From NCBI GenBank assembly GCA_017461445.1, contig JAFTXW010000016.1, forward strand, positions 62,001-126,000: DNA of 64,000 bases, read 5' to 3'. The translations under genes were made by a program, and so were the position numbers. Of the stretch, positions 1 through 7,787 are shown in pieces. Position 1 is the stretch's first letter; every line of letters starts with the position of its first letter. Source of the stretch: Oscillospiraceae bacterium (GTDB taxonomy: Bacteria > Bacillota > Clostridia > Oscillospirales > Oscillospiraceae). The notes under the pieces were generated by a model. That model was not told the DNA's origin. It did no database searches and saw only the letters and a list, made by a program, of their open reading frames with translations.

Positions 1-422
1 GCCCCCCATTCCACCCAGCGGCAGATTCGTTCCGCCCATTTCCCCGCGAGCAGCCGGGCAATACATTCCAGTGCCCGGCCCCCATCCAGGGGATAAATGG
101 GAAGCAGATTATAGGCGGCATGAAAAAATGCACAGAGGGCCGTCCGGGGCAGCCAGCGGAACAGGCACACCAAAAGCAGGCTCCCCGTCGGGCCCGCAAG
201 GGCGCAGAGCATTTCCCGCCCGGGAGACATTACGCCCGTCTCCATCGCCGCGCCGCCGATGCTGAGCTTTATACCATAGACCTGTCCCCCCAGCAGCCGG
301 ATGGCAAGAAAGTGGCAGAATTCATGGAACGCTGCCGCCAGAACCGCCGCCAGCAGCCATTTCAGGGGCAGGGTCAGCAGGAGTACCGCCCCCAGAAAGC
401 ATACCGCCCAGTCAGCCCGCAC
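1..422 (-). CDS. M50-family site-2 metalloprotease, partial (SpoIVFB-like)
   Basis: This gene runs off the left edge of the window, so its C-terminus is missing. The visible part has a hydrophobic N-terminus, a zinc motif HEFCH (HExxH, about residues 33-37) in a membrane segment, and the second family motif LPIYPLDGGR about 75 residues later. Both are diagnostic of M50 intramembrane proteases such as SpoIVFB, which cleaves pro-sigma-K in sporulating Firmicutes. I chose a GTG start at 422 because an in-frame TAG lies two codons upstream. The start overlaps the end of the preceding gene by 11 bases, which suggests translational coupling. Membership of M50 is seen directly; a SpoIVFB role is inference, since other M50 proteases share these motifs. 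Confidence 0.82.
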   Translation of the reverse strand, partial: MRADWAVCFLGAVLLLTLPLKWLLAAVLAAAFHEFCHFLAIRLLGGQVYGIKLSIGGAAMETGVMSPGREMLCALAGPTGSLLLVCLFRWLPRTALCAFFHAAYNLLPIYPLDGGRALECIARLLAGKWAERICRWVEWG

Positions 423-690
423 CTGCTATCACCTGCCGGCAGAAAATCTCCGCCGCATCCCCGAAGGACAGACCGCACTGCACCGAATCCAGAAACACTT
501 CCGCCGCTTCCAGCGTGGCTTCCCGATCTCCCGGCAGCAAAACCGTCAGCAGCACTTCCCTGCCTTCCGGCCAAAAAGTCCAGACAAACACCAGAAAGCA
601 AACAAGAACCAGCCAGGTAAGCTCCCTGCGCCGTGCCCCGGGCCTGTCCCCCTTCCGGGGCTCCGAAGAATATGTAATTTGATAACCCAT
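412..690 (-). CDS. Small single-pass membrane protein upstream of the M50 protease
   Basis: This 92-residue protein has a basic N-terminus, one hydrophobic segment (about residues 26-41, LVLVCFLVFVWTFW) and an acidic tail predicted outside the membrane. It overlaps and precedes the M50 protease gene, an arrangement like spoIVFA-spoIVFB, where the first product anchors or inhibits the protease. No SpoIVFA peptidase-like domain is visible, so a partner role is only inferred from position. The ATG at 690 is preceded by a weak GGGTGAT-type ribosome site. Confidence 0.6.
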   Translation of the reverse strand: MGYQITYSSEPRKGDRPGARRRELTWLVLVCFLVFVWTFWPEGREVLLTVLLPGDREATLEAAEVFLDSVQCGLSFGDAAEIFCRQVIAGAG

Positions 691-784
691 AGCATCACCC
701 CTGCAAGACTATGGCGGAACATTTGGAAAAATACCATTTAAGCCTTGACAGCCGGGGCTTTTTCCCATATAATATATAGGCTAT

Positions 785-861
785 CGGGGTATGGCGAAGT
801 TTGGTATCGCGCTTGGTTCGGGTCCAAGAGGCCTCGGGTTCGAATCCCGATACTCCGACCA
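785..861 (+). tRNA. tRNA-Pro (anticodon CGG)
   Basis: The 77-base cloverleaf has a seven-pair acceptor stem (CGGGGTA with TACTCCG), an anticodon stem CTTGG/CCAAG holding loop TTCGGGT (anticodon CGG, reads CCG), a T-arm TCGGG-TTCGAAT-CCCGA and an encoded 3' CCA. A perfect hairpin terminator follows directly. Confidence 0.95.
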
Positions 862-900
862 AAATTAAAAGGGCTGCTCTGGCAGCCCTTTTAATTTTGG
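862..900 (+). terminator. Terminator of tRNA-Pro
   Basis: The arms AAAATTAAAAGGGCTGC and GCAGCCCTTTTAATTTT are perfectly complementary around a TCTG loop, starting on the base after the tRNA CCA. Because the arms end in A and T runs, it can act in both directions. Confidence 0.8.
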
Positions 901-904
901 CTGG

Positions 905-1000
905 GCTAAGGGATTCGAAAGGCCGGCACCAGTCTGCAAACTGGTGCAAAAAGTGTCCGGTGGACACTTTTTAGGCCGTGGGAGAATCCATTGCTTTTAG
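905..1000. repeat. Hairpin-rich non-coding stretch downstream of tRNA-Pro
   Basis: The 313 bases between the tRNA and the next gene hold no credible gene. Two perfect inverted repeats lie back to back: GCACCAG...CTGGTGC (926-947) and AAAAAGTGTCC...GGACACTTTTT (948-972). The preceding GGGATTCGAAAGG resembles a tRNA T-arm fragment. The block may be a dispersed repeat or a scar of integration beside the tRNA; the sequence alone does not decide. Confidence 0.45.
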
Positions 1001-1075
1001 AACGCATCCCGTAGGCATGTGGGATGAAAGCAATCTTGTTGGTTCTTTGAAACTCTACAATTACACTCCGATCAC

Positions 1076-1112
1076 CAAGCCCGTGGAATCTGTCTGATTC
1101 CACGGGCTTTTA
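1076..1112. terminator. Hairpin terminator between the repeat and the phosphotransferase gene
   Basis: AGCCCGTGGAATC and GATTCCACGGGCT are complementary around a short loop and followed by TTTTAT. It lies about 65 bases beyond the minus-strand gene that ends at 1175. Confidence 0.65.
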
Positions 1113-1174
1113 TAACTTTTCCGAAGATTTTCAAACTGGGATTCCGGGGGCATCTGCCTTCGGTCTGCAAGCTA

Positions 1175-2086
1175 TCAGATACAACTAAACTTATTCATTT
1201 GCTTCCAGAAATAGTTTATTGCTTTTTCACTCTTTCCTTTCTGATGGTTTTCTTCTAAGATATTTGCTAAAATCCCTCGGGCAAACCAAAGTTGGAAATA
1301 CTTTGACAGAAGATCACGGTCTAGCGGAACATTATATTCGGCGTATGTCTGCGTAAATACGGAAATATGCCTATCAAGAATAGCAGTATCTTCTGTTGAA
1401 GAAAGCAAGGAAGAAACGATTGCTGCTACATCAAAGTAAATGCTTCCTTTTCGGCACTCGCCAAAATCGATTACCATAACCTTCGCGTTATCAGAAAGCA
1501 GGTTCCATGTTCCCAAATCACCATGTATCCATTGATGATATTCTCGATCATAGCCAGTAAGGGATTGACAAAGTTTCCTGAACTTTTCTATCCCGCCCTC
1601 CTGTGTAATAAGCGTGTCTTGCAGGTTATCCCATTTGCAGCTTTCCAACAGTCTCAACAAGGAAAATCTGTCAGCCATATCCAAGTCATCCGTAAGCGCG
1701 CTCATCGCTTTATGCATAGTGGCCACCGTCTTTGCAGCCTGCTGAAGCAAAGGCTCATCACAAAGATGTACTTGCTTACCACGCACATAATCCTGCAAAT
1801 TATAGTAACTTCCTTCAAACGCAACAAAGGAATGTCCCGAACAACTGGGGATAATTCTGGGCGAGATTTTCAAAGGTGACAGAACAGCTGCTATTTTGTC
1901 TTCCATATAACCTTGCTGCCAGCTTGAGAGCCTGCGAAGTATATATTTCGTATCACCTTTCGTTATCAAGCAGGCATTTGAGCTGATTCCTTTGTCCAGG
2001 ACTTCCATACGAACATCCGCCATCATCCAATTCGAAAGAAGCTCCTGCTTGATTCTGCAAACGCCGCAGCTGTCTTGCGTATACAT
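1175..2086 (-). CDS. Aminoglycoside phosphotransferase/choline kinase-family protein
   Basis: The 303-residue protein has the kinase-like fold signature of the APH family: HGDLGTWNLL (catalytic loop, HxDxxxxN) and VIDFGE (metal-binding DFG equivalent) about 20 residues later, plus an N-terminal nucleotide-binding half with KYILRR. Such proteins phosphorylate small molecules (aminoglycosides, choline, homoserine, fructosamine) or act in spore coats (CotS-like), and the substrate cannot be told from sequence. The start at 2086 has a strong GGAGGT site. Codon use is visibly AT-richer than the neighbouring genes, and the gene sits beside a tRNA and hairpin repeats, so horizontal acquisition is plausible. 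Drug resistance should not be assumed. Confidence 0.75.
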   Translation of the reverse strand: MYTQDSCGVCRIKQELLSNWMMADVRMEVLDKGISSNACLITKGDTKYILRRLSSWQQGYMEDKIAAVLSPLKISPRIIPSCSGHSFVAFEGSYYNLQDYVRGKQVHLCDEPLLQQAAKTVATMHKAMSALTDDLDMADRFSLLRLLESCKWDNLQDTLITQEGGIEKFRKLCQSLTGYDREYHQWIHGDLGTWNLLSDNAKVMVIDFGECRKGSIYFDVAAIVSSLLSSTEDTAILDRHISVFTQTYAEYNVPLDRDLLSKYFQLWFARGILANILEENHQKGKSEKAINYFWKQMNKFSCI

Positions 2087-2179
2087 GATCTGACCTCCAA
2101 AGTGAATTATTGATCGTAGTTTAGCATCAAATAGCTGCTAAATCAAGGCATCCATTTATGAAACAAAATTTAATACTAC

Positions 2180-2212
2180 TTTTTATTAGAAATCTTTAAT
2201 TTCTAATAAAAA
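2180..2212. terminator. Strong AT-rich hairpin
   Basis: TTTTTATTAGAAAT and ATTTCTAATAAAAA form a perfect 14-pair stem around CTTTA. It sits between the divergent phosphotransferase and pullulanase genes, so what it would terminate is unclear. It may be an imperfectly understood repeat. Confidence 0.45.
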
Positions 2213-2232
2213 GGGCACTGCCTGACGGCATT

Positions 2233-2272
2233 GCCGATTTTGTATTTTCGGAAAGAAAATAGCAAAACCGGC
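2233..2272. repeat. Forty-base imperfect palindrome upstream of the pullulanase gene
   Basis: Complementary arms (GCCGATTTTG.TATTTTC with GAAAATA.CAAAAC.CGGC) enclose a GGAA-type loop. It lies about 120 bases upstream of the pullulanase promoter, in a 390-base gap (2087-2476) that otherwise shows only the hairpin at 2180 and the promoter. It could be a regulator site or a small transcript end. Confidence 0.4.
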
Positions 2273-2388
2273 ACGGGTGGCAACTGCTGTTGTTTAAGTG
2301 CCACTCACGAAGCATATGGTCAAGTTGCTCAAAAACGGGTTTCGAAACTTAGCGAAACTCCGAATTTTTCAAAAGGCGGGAAATGTTG

Positions 2389-2417
2389 TTTACTTGCGGG
2401 TTTTCGGGCGTTATAAT
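2389..2417 (+). promoter_or_regulatory. Sigma-A-type promoter of the secreted pullulanase
   Basis: TTTACT (2389-2394) and TATAAT (2412-2417) are 17 bases apart, 60 bases before the gene start. The -10 is perfect and the -35 matches four of six positions. Confidence 0.6.
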
Positions 2418-2476
2418 TCGAATTGGTCATGGACACACGAAACCTGCCATGGTCAATACAGTTTGGAGGAAAGAAC

Positions 2477-5400
2477 ATGAAAAAGCAAATCAGCCTGCTT
2501 CTGGCACTGGTTATGGTTCTGAGCCTGATCCTGGTTCCCGGCGTTTTCTCTCTCAGCGTTTCGGCTGAAGAATCCGCCTATCCCGTTCAGGTCAAGGTCC
2601 ACTACACCCGCGCCGACGGCAACTACACCGACTGGGATGTTTACCAGTGGGGCGGTGCCGAAGTGACCGCTTTCGAAGTTGCCGCGGACGGCAGCGAAGC
2701 AGTCGCCACCATTTTCGCAAACCCCAATACCGCTTCCATCGGCTTCATCGTCCGTTACGGCGGCGACAGCTGGACTGACCGGGAGATGGTCGATGACAGC
2801 ACAGGCGACCGTATGGTCGAAGATGTGTATGCGGAGCTTCCCAATGTGGTCAGCGGCACCATCCACGTTTATGTGGATTCCGCCAACCCCAGCGTGACCA
2901 CTCTGGGTGAATGCGACGTTGTCACCGGCGTAGCAGATGCTCCGGAATACGACATCACCATCAAGGTCCACTACTACCGGGAAGATGGCGACTACACCGA
3001 TTGGGAAGTCCACATGTGGAACGGTGTGGAGTCCCTGAATGCTACCCGTGCCTTCGACGAAGAGGACGAAAACGGCTGGAAGGTCGCTACATACTATGCA
3101 GACGCCTCCGACACTTGGGCCGGCTTCATCGTCAAGAAGCCCGACTGGACCAAGGATCCCGACGGTGACCGGAAGATCGACCTGTCCGATGTCACCGGCG
3201 GCACCGTCCATGTCTATGCCGTCTCCGGTTCCGCTCTGGAGGACTTTGAAACCGACAAATCCCAGGCTGTTCTGGGTGCGAAGATCTCCTCCGCTGTCTA
3301 TAATCAGGACACTGGCAACCTGACCGTCACCGTTTCCTATCCTATGGAGGAGCCTGCGACCCTGGACAGCTTCACCCTGGAGGGCCCCGACGGCGAAATG
3401 GGCATTACTGCCGTGGAAGCTGTTGACGAATACAACTATACCGTTTCCTTCGAAGGCACCATCACCGACGAGGAAGTCTACACCATGTACTTTGAGGGTG
3501 TTTCCTGCACCGTCACTGTCCCCAATATCTATTCCACCGAAGGCTTTGAGGCCGAGTACACCTACGAAGGCGACGATCTGGGTGCCACCTGGAGTGCTGA
3601 AAGCACCACCTTCCGTGTGTGGGCACCCACCGCTACCAAGGTCGCTGTGAAGCTGTACACCACCGGCTCTTCCAACGAAAGCGGCGCAGCCCTTCTGGAT
3701 ACCTATGAAATGACCCCTGATGTAAACGGCACCTGGGTCGTCACCGTGGACGGCGATCTGAATGGCGTTTACTACATCTATGCCGTCACCCGCTCCGGTG
3801 CCACCGTGGAGGCCTGCGACCCCTACGCCCGCACCGCCGGTATCAACGGCAACCGGGCCATGGTCATCGACCTGGATTCTACCGATCCCGAGGGCTGGGA
3901 AAAGGATACTTACGTCACTGTGGACAACTATACCGACGCTGTGATCTGGGAGACCCATGTCCGTGACTTCTCCATCGCTGAATCCTCCGGCATGGAAAAC
4001 AAGGGCAAGTACCTGGCCTTCACCGAGGAAGGCACCACCGTCAACGGCGAGGGCGAGATTGCTACCGGCGTTGATTATCTGGCAGAGCTGGGTGTCAACT
4101 ATGTCCACCTGCTGCCTGTGTATGACATCAACTCTGTGGATGAAGCCTCCGGCGGCTACAACTGGGGCTACGATCCCAAGAACTACAACGTTCCCGAAGG
4201 CTCCTACGCCACCAACGCATACAACGGCGCGGTCCGTGTGAAAGAATTCAAGCAGATGGTCCAGTCCCTGCACGCAAACGGCATCGGCGTTATCATGGAC
4301 GTGGTCTATAACCACGTTGCCGACGCAGGCAGCTTCTGCTTCAACCAGATCGTTCCCGGCTACTTCTCCCGGATCCAGGACGACGGCTCCTACCAGTCCA
4401 ACTCCGGCTGCGGCAATGACACTGCTACTGAGCGGAGCATGGTTCAGAAGTATATCGTGGACTCCGTCCTGTACTGGGCCGAGGAATACCACATCGACGG
4501 CTTCCGCTGGGATCTGGTGGGTCTGATCGACTATGAGACCATCAACGCTGCCATGGAGGCTGTCCATGCGGTCAACCCCAACATCGTGTTCTACGGCGAG
4601 GGCTGGGATATGTGCACCTGGACTACCAAGAATGGTTACACCGAAAAGATGACCATTCAGGACAATGATGCTGAAGTCAACACCGAGGCAGGCGTTTTCG
4701 CCTTCTTCAACGACACCATCCGCAATCTGATGCACGGCGGCGTTTTCACCGCTACCGACAAGGGCTTTACTTCCGGCAATCTCAGCGAGAGCACCGTTCA
4801 GTCCCTGATCGACAGCTACATGGGCAACTCCACCTGGGGCACCAACTCCACCTCCGTGGATACGCCCCTGCAGACCGTTAACTATGCCTCCTGCCACGAT
4901 AACTTCACCCTGTTTGACAACCTGACCATCGATGCCATGGATGCCACCGGCTTGACTGCCGAGGAAGTCCGTGAGCAGGCCGCAGCCATGAACAATCTGG
5001 CCGCAGCCTACTATCTCACCGCTCAGGGTGTGCCCTTCATGCAGGCCGGTGAGGAAATGCTCCGCTCCAAGCCCGACGCGGAAAGTGAAACCGGCTACAA
5101 TCACAACTCCTACGCCTCCGGCGATGAGATCAACGCCATCAAGTGGGACTCTCTGGCCGATGCGCTGGTATCCCAGACCCACGACTATTACCAGGGTCTG
5201 CTGGCCTTCCGCTCCGCCCACTCTGCCCTGCGGATGACCAGTGAGGAGGAAGTTCTGTCCGCTATGTCCGCCATGGAGACCGGCAGCAATGACGTTGTCG
5301 CGTTCCTCAACGAAGGCGGCAATGGCGAAGACGCACAGATCATCTCCATTTTCAACGCAGGCAGCGAAAATGCCGTGGTTTCCCTGCCCGAAGGCCTGTG

Positions 5401-5626
5401 GGGTGTCTGTGTAAACAAGAGCACTGCCGGTACCGGGATCCTGTACACCGTCAGCGGTGAGGTGGAGATTGAAAACCTGTCCGCCATGATTCTGGTCAGC
5501 ACCGATGAAGCCGTCGCCGCTCCCACAGAGGAAGCTGACAGCTCCATGACCCCCGTGATCATCGCAGTGCTGTCCATCGCCGCTCTGGCCGCTGTGGCAT
5601 TTGTCCTGAAAAAGCGCGAGCACTAA
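2477..5626 (+). CDS. pulA: Secreted, membrane-anchored type I pullulanase (GH13)
   Basis: The 1049-residue enzyme should cleave alpha-1,6 branches in pullulan, starch and glycogen outside the cell. A signal peptide (MKKQ then a Leu-rich core ending near VSAEE) is followed by two similar starch-binding domains of the pullulanase N-terminal type, each beginning VKVHY and containing YTDW (about residues 35-130 and 155-265), a linker domain, a CBM48 (from about 366) and the GH13 barrel. Family motifs are YNWGYDP (about 561), nucleophile Asp679 in GFRWD, acid/base Glu708 in GEGW, and Asp808 in SCHDN. A C-terminal hydrophobic segment with KKREH (1024-1049) anchors it, without an LPXTG motif. The ATG at 2477 has GGAGGA ahead; starting at 2423 would put 18 residues before the signal peptide. 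Confidence 0.95.
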   Translation: MKKQISLLLALVMVLSLILVPGVFSLSVSAEESAYPVQVKVHYTRADGNYTDWDVYQWGGAEVTAFEVAADGSEAVATIFANPNTASIGFIVRYGGDSWTDREMVDDSTGDRMVEDVYAELPNVVSGTIHVYVDSANPSVTTLGECDVVTGVADAPEYDITIKVHYYREDGDYTDWEVHMWNGVESLNATRAFDEEDENGWKVATYYADASDTWAGFIVKKPDWTKDPDGDRKIDLSDVTGGTVHVYAVSGSALEDFETDKSQAVLGAKISSAVYNQDTGNLTVTVSYPMEEPATLDSFTLEGPDGEMGITAVEAVDEYNYTVSFEGTITDEEVYTMYFEGVSCTVTVPNIYSTEGFEAEYTYEGDDLGATWSAESTTFRVWAPTATKVAVKLYTTGSSNESGAALLDTYEMTPDVNGTWVVTVDGDLNGVYYIYAVTRSGATVEACDPYARTAGINGNRAMVIDLDSTDPEGWEKDTYVTVDNYTDAVIWETHVRDFSIAESSGMENKGKYLAFTEEGTTVNGEGEIATGVDYLAELGVNYVHLLPVYDINSVDEASGGYNWGYDPKNYNVPEGSYATNAYNGAVRVKEFKQMVQSLHANGIGVIMDVVYNHVADAGSFCFNQIVPGYFSRIQDDGSYQSNSGCGNDTATERSMVQKYIVDSVLYWAEEYHIDGFRWDLVGLIDYETINAAMEAVHAVNPNIVFYGEGWDMCTWTTKNGYTEKMTIQDNDAEVNTEAGVFAFFNDTIRNLMHGGVFTATDKGFTSGNLSESTVQSLIDSYMGNSTWGTNSTSVDTPLQTVNYASCHDNFTLFDNLTIDAMDATGLTAEEVREQAAAMNNLAAAYYLTAQGVPFMQAGEEMLRSKPDAESETGYNHNSYASGDEINAIKWDSLADALVSQTHDYYQGLLAFRSAHSALRMTSEEEVLSAMSAMETGSNDVVAFLNEGGNGEDAQIISIFNAGSENAVVSLPEGLWGVCVNKSTAGTGILYTVSGEVEIENLSAMILVSTDEAVAAPTEEADSSMTPVIIAVLSIAALAAVAFVLKKREH

Positions 5627-5646
5627 GATTTCTTATTTAACCAAAA

Positions 5647-5680
5647 AGCTGCCTCACCAAAAGTGAGGCAGCTCTTTTTA
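5647..5680 (+). terminator. Terminator of the pullulanase gene
   Basis: AGCTGCCTCAC and GTGAGGCAGCT form an 11-pair stem around CAAAA, followed by CTTTTTA, 20 bases past the stop codon. Confidence 0.9.
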
Positions 5681-5782
5681 TCCGATAAACATGGTGTCAC
5701 CGATGTGCGTGGAGTTATAGGATATTGGGTATTTCTAGCCTATCATACAGCCTGGATTGTTTCCTTTCATGTCACAGAAATA

Positions 5783-5815
5783 GAAAAATCGGAGCATTGC
5801 TGCTCCGACTTTTAT
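5783..5815 (-). terminator. Terminator of the toxin-antitoxin operon
   Basis: A stem AAAGTCGGAGCA/TGCTCCGATTTT (read on the minus strand) with T-rich flanks abuts the stop codon of the antitoxin-like gene. Confidence 0.7.
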
Positions 5816-6036
5816 CACTGTGCATACTTGGCAAGGTTGTTCCAATCAATCTCTTCTTCAGCAACAAATCCGCTTTTCTCTGCAGCAGAGATTGCGGCGG
5901 CTTCCTCAGGGGTTACCTTGGTGAAATCAGGGTCCCACGCCTGAACCAATTTCTTGATAAATTCCAGAGCGAAGTTCTGATCTTCTTCGGGCAGCAGGTT
6001 CAGCATCCGTGCTGCATTCATTGCAATCTCAGACAT
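5815..6036 (-). CDS. Putative antitoxin, second gene of a type II toxin-antitoxin pair
   Basis: This 73-residue acidic protein is helical, with runs such as MNAARMLNLLPEEDQ and TPEEAAAISAAEKSG and no visible DNA-binding domain. It begins 12 bases after the RelE/ParE-like toxin gene and has a strong GGAGG site, so it is expressed from the same transcript. The position and acidic, small character fit an antitoxin that wraps around the toxin. The toxin-first order is less common but is known for higBA-type modules. The family assignment is not certain; the operon and partner are the main evidence. Confidence 0.65.
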   Translation of the reverse strand: MSEIAMNAARMLNLLPEEDQNFALEFIKKLVQAWDPDFTKVTPEEAAAISAAEKSGFVAEEEIDWNNLAKYAQ

Positions 6037-6048
6037 TGTGCTACCTCC

Positions 6049-6309
6049 TTACTTGTAGATGTCGCCACGATTACCAATGTCGACAACGAACAGGATCTCT
6101 ATGTCGTTCTCGGCACCGTATTTGTAAATAATCCGCCAGGAACCAACTCTCAGTCGCTTCCTACTATCAGTATACCCCTGCATCACCTTGATGTCACCGA
6201 CAGGTGGTGTCAGGGTCAGCCCCTGAATTGCCGTACGAATTCTGCTGACAGACTTGGCATCGAGCTTGCTCAAAAATTTCAAGGCATCTCTTGAATATTT
6301 GACAACCAT
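6049..6309 (-). CDS. RelE/ParE-family toxin
   Basis: The 86-residue basic protein carries the RelE/ParE pattern: an N-terminal helix with YSRDALKFLSKLD, a beta strand with RLRVGSWRIIYKY (the usual R.R.G.YRiiY core) and a final strand EILFVVDIGNRGDIY. Toxins of this fold are ribosome-dependent mRNA nucleases or gyrase inhibitors; which one applies is not readable here. I start at ATG 6309, eight bases after AGGTGG, rather than at the in-frame GTG at 6318, which overlaps that site. It is the first gene of a two-gene operon with its own near-consensus promoter. Confidence 0.85.
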   Translation of the reverse strand: MVVKYSRDALKFLSKLDAKSVSRIRTAIQGLTLTPPVGDIKVMQGYTDSRKRLRVGSWRIIYKYGAENDIEILFVVDIGNRGDIYK

Positions 6310-6348
6310 GTATACCACCTCTAGCTCAATGTCACTGTCTTTATCTAT

Positions 6349-6376
6349 ATCTTACCACATTGCCAGGTAATGTCAA
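6349..6376 (-). promoter_or_regulatory. Promoter of the toxin-antitoxin operon
   Basis: On the minus strand TTGACA and TAAGAT are separated by 16 bases, about 40 bases before the toxin start codon. The perfect -35 suggests a strong promoter, normally repressed by the toxin-antitoxin complex in this class. Confidence 0.75.
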
Positions 6377-6457
6377 TAAAATAACGGTAAATTATCCGGG
6401 AATACAACGAAATAGTATGCAAACCGTTTTTCACCAAAATGCGTAAATTGGCATCCT

Positions 6458-7480
6458 TTAACCAATGAACATCGCGTCCCCGAAGCTGAAGAAGCGGTAG
6501 CGTTCCTTTACGGCCTGCTCATAAGCTGCCAGCACATGCTCCCGGCCGGCGAAGGCGGAGACCAGCATCACCAGGGTGCTCTCCGGCAGGTGGAAATTGG
6601 TGATGAGGGCATCCATTGCCTTGAAGGTGTAGCCGGGGTAGATGAAAATCTCCGTCCATTTGGACCTGGCTTCGAAGGTGCCGTCTTCATTGACCAGGGA
6701 TTCCAATGTCCGGCAGGAGGTGGTGCCCACGCAGATGACCCGGCCCCCTGCGGCCTTGGTTTCGTTCAGGATCGCAGCGGTCTCCCCACTCATCATACAC
6801 AGCTCGGAGTGCATATGGTGCTCCAAAACGTCCTCCGCCTTCACAGGACGGAAGGTGCCCAGGCCCACATGGAGGGTCACGAAGGCGGTTTTGACCCCCT
6901 TAGCCCGGATCTTATCCAGCAACTCATTGGTAAAGTGCAGGCCCGCGGTGGGGGCGGCGGCGGAGCCTACCTCCCGGGAGTAGACGGTCTGATACCGCTC
7001 CTGGTCCTGCAGCTCTGCTTTGATGTAGGGCGGCAGGGGCATTTTGCCCAGGCGTTCCAGCACCTCCAGGAAAATACCCTCGTACTGGAACTCCACCACC
7101 CGGTTTCCATCTTCCTTCACTTCCACCACGGTGGCAGAAAGCTCACCGCTGCCGAAGATCACTTCGTTTCCGACCTGCATTTTGCGGCCGGGCTTGCAGA
7201 GGCACTCCCACCGCTTGTTTCCCAAATCCCGCAGCAGCAGCACCTCCACCGCGCCGCCGGTGGGGCGGTTGCCCAGCAGACGGGCGGGCAGGACACGGGA
7301 GTCATTCATTACAAGGCAGTCGCCGGGGCGAAGATAGTCCAAGATATCATAAAAATGCTTATGGGTCACTTCCCCGGTCTCCCGATTCAAAACCATCAGC
7401 CGGGAAGTATCCCGCTTTTCCAGCGGAGTCTGGGCGATCAGCTCCTCAGGAAGGTCATAATAAAAATCCTTTGTCTTCAT
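6458..7480 (-). CDS. queA: S-adenosylmethionine:tRNA ribosyltransferase-isomerase
   Basis: QueA transfers and isomerises the ribosyl part of S-adenosylmethionine onto 7-aminomethyl-7-deazaguanine in tRNA, the penultimate step towards queuosine at the wobble position. The 340-residue length is normal. Hallmarks are the N-terminal [24 protein letters not shown], the central PTAGLHFT with HVGLGTF, and the C-terminal [19 protein letters not shown]. The gene is single, transcribed from a probable TATAAT at 7576-7581, giving a 95-base leader. No tgt gene is nearby in this window. Confidence 0.97.
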   Translation of the reverse strand: MKTKDFYYDLPEELIAQTPLEKRDTSRLMVLNRETGEVTHKHFYDILDYLRPGDCLVMNDSRVLPARLLGNRPTGGAVEVLLLRDLGNKRWECLCKPGRKMQVGNEVIFGSGELSATVVEVKEDGNRVVEFQYEGIFLEVLERLGKMPLPPYIKAELQDQERYQTVYSREVGSAAAPTAGLHFTNELLDKIRAKGVKTAFVTLHVGLGTFRPVKAEDVLEHHMHSELCMMSGETAAILNETKAAGGRVICVGTTSCRTLESLVNEDGTFEARSKWTEIFIYPGYTFKAMDALITNFHLPESTLVMLVSAFAGREHVLAAYEQAVKERYRFFSFGDAMFIG

Positions 7481-7744
7481 GCTTTTAATCCTATCTTTTG
7501 CGGTTATTTTTTCTCCTCCACACAGATATTCAACGCGAAACGCAGTACCAATTATTGTGCAGCAGATTTTGGGTCATTATAGCATATCAGAATGCAAAAA
7601 TCTATAGGCAACCTCCAAAAACTACTTTTGCGGGACCGCAAAGCTGACATCAAATCGTCTGCTTCCTTGGTGCCGTGAATGCTTTCCTGCTCTGCTTCCG
7701 GCATCGTATTGAGCTAGCTGTCGAAATAAACTCTCATTCCGCTC

Positions 7745-7783
7745 TGAAAAATGGGTACCGCAAAAAGCAGTACCCATTTCCTC
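7745..7783 (-). terminator. Terminator of the flavodoxin-like fusion gene
   Basis: Read on the minus strand, AATGGGTACTGC and GCGGTACCCATTTTTC pair around TTTTT just after the stop codon. The rest of the 307-base gap (7481-7787) holds the queA leader and promoter and a short degenerate reading frame that I do not call as a gene. Confidence 0.7.
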
Positions 7784-7787
7784 TTTT

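Noticed and set aside
695-967. Minus-strand frame across tRNA-Pro
   Set aside because: It is translated from the tRNA and its terminator hairpin and is not a gene.
2453-5623. A 1056-codon open frame opposite the secreted pullulanase
   Set aside because: It is the antisense shadow of a GC-rich gene, with low-complexity Gly/Val/His/Asp composition, no ribosome site and no known motif.
7570-7745. A short minus-strand frame with MPEAEQESIHGTKEADDLMS in the queA/flavodoxin gap
   Set aside because: It looks protein-like, but there is no ribosome site, an in-frame stop precedes it, and it overlaps the queA promoter. It may be a relic; a TGTCGAA at 7719 has no promoter context.
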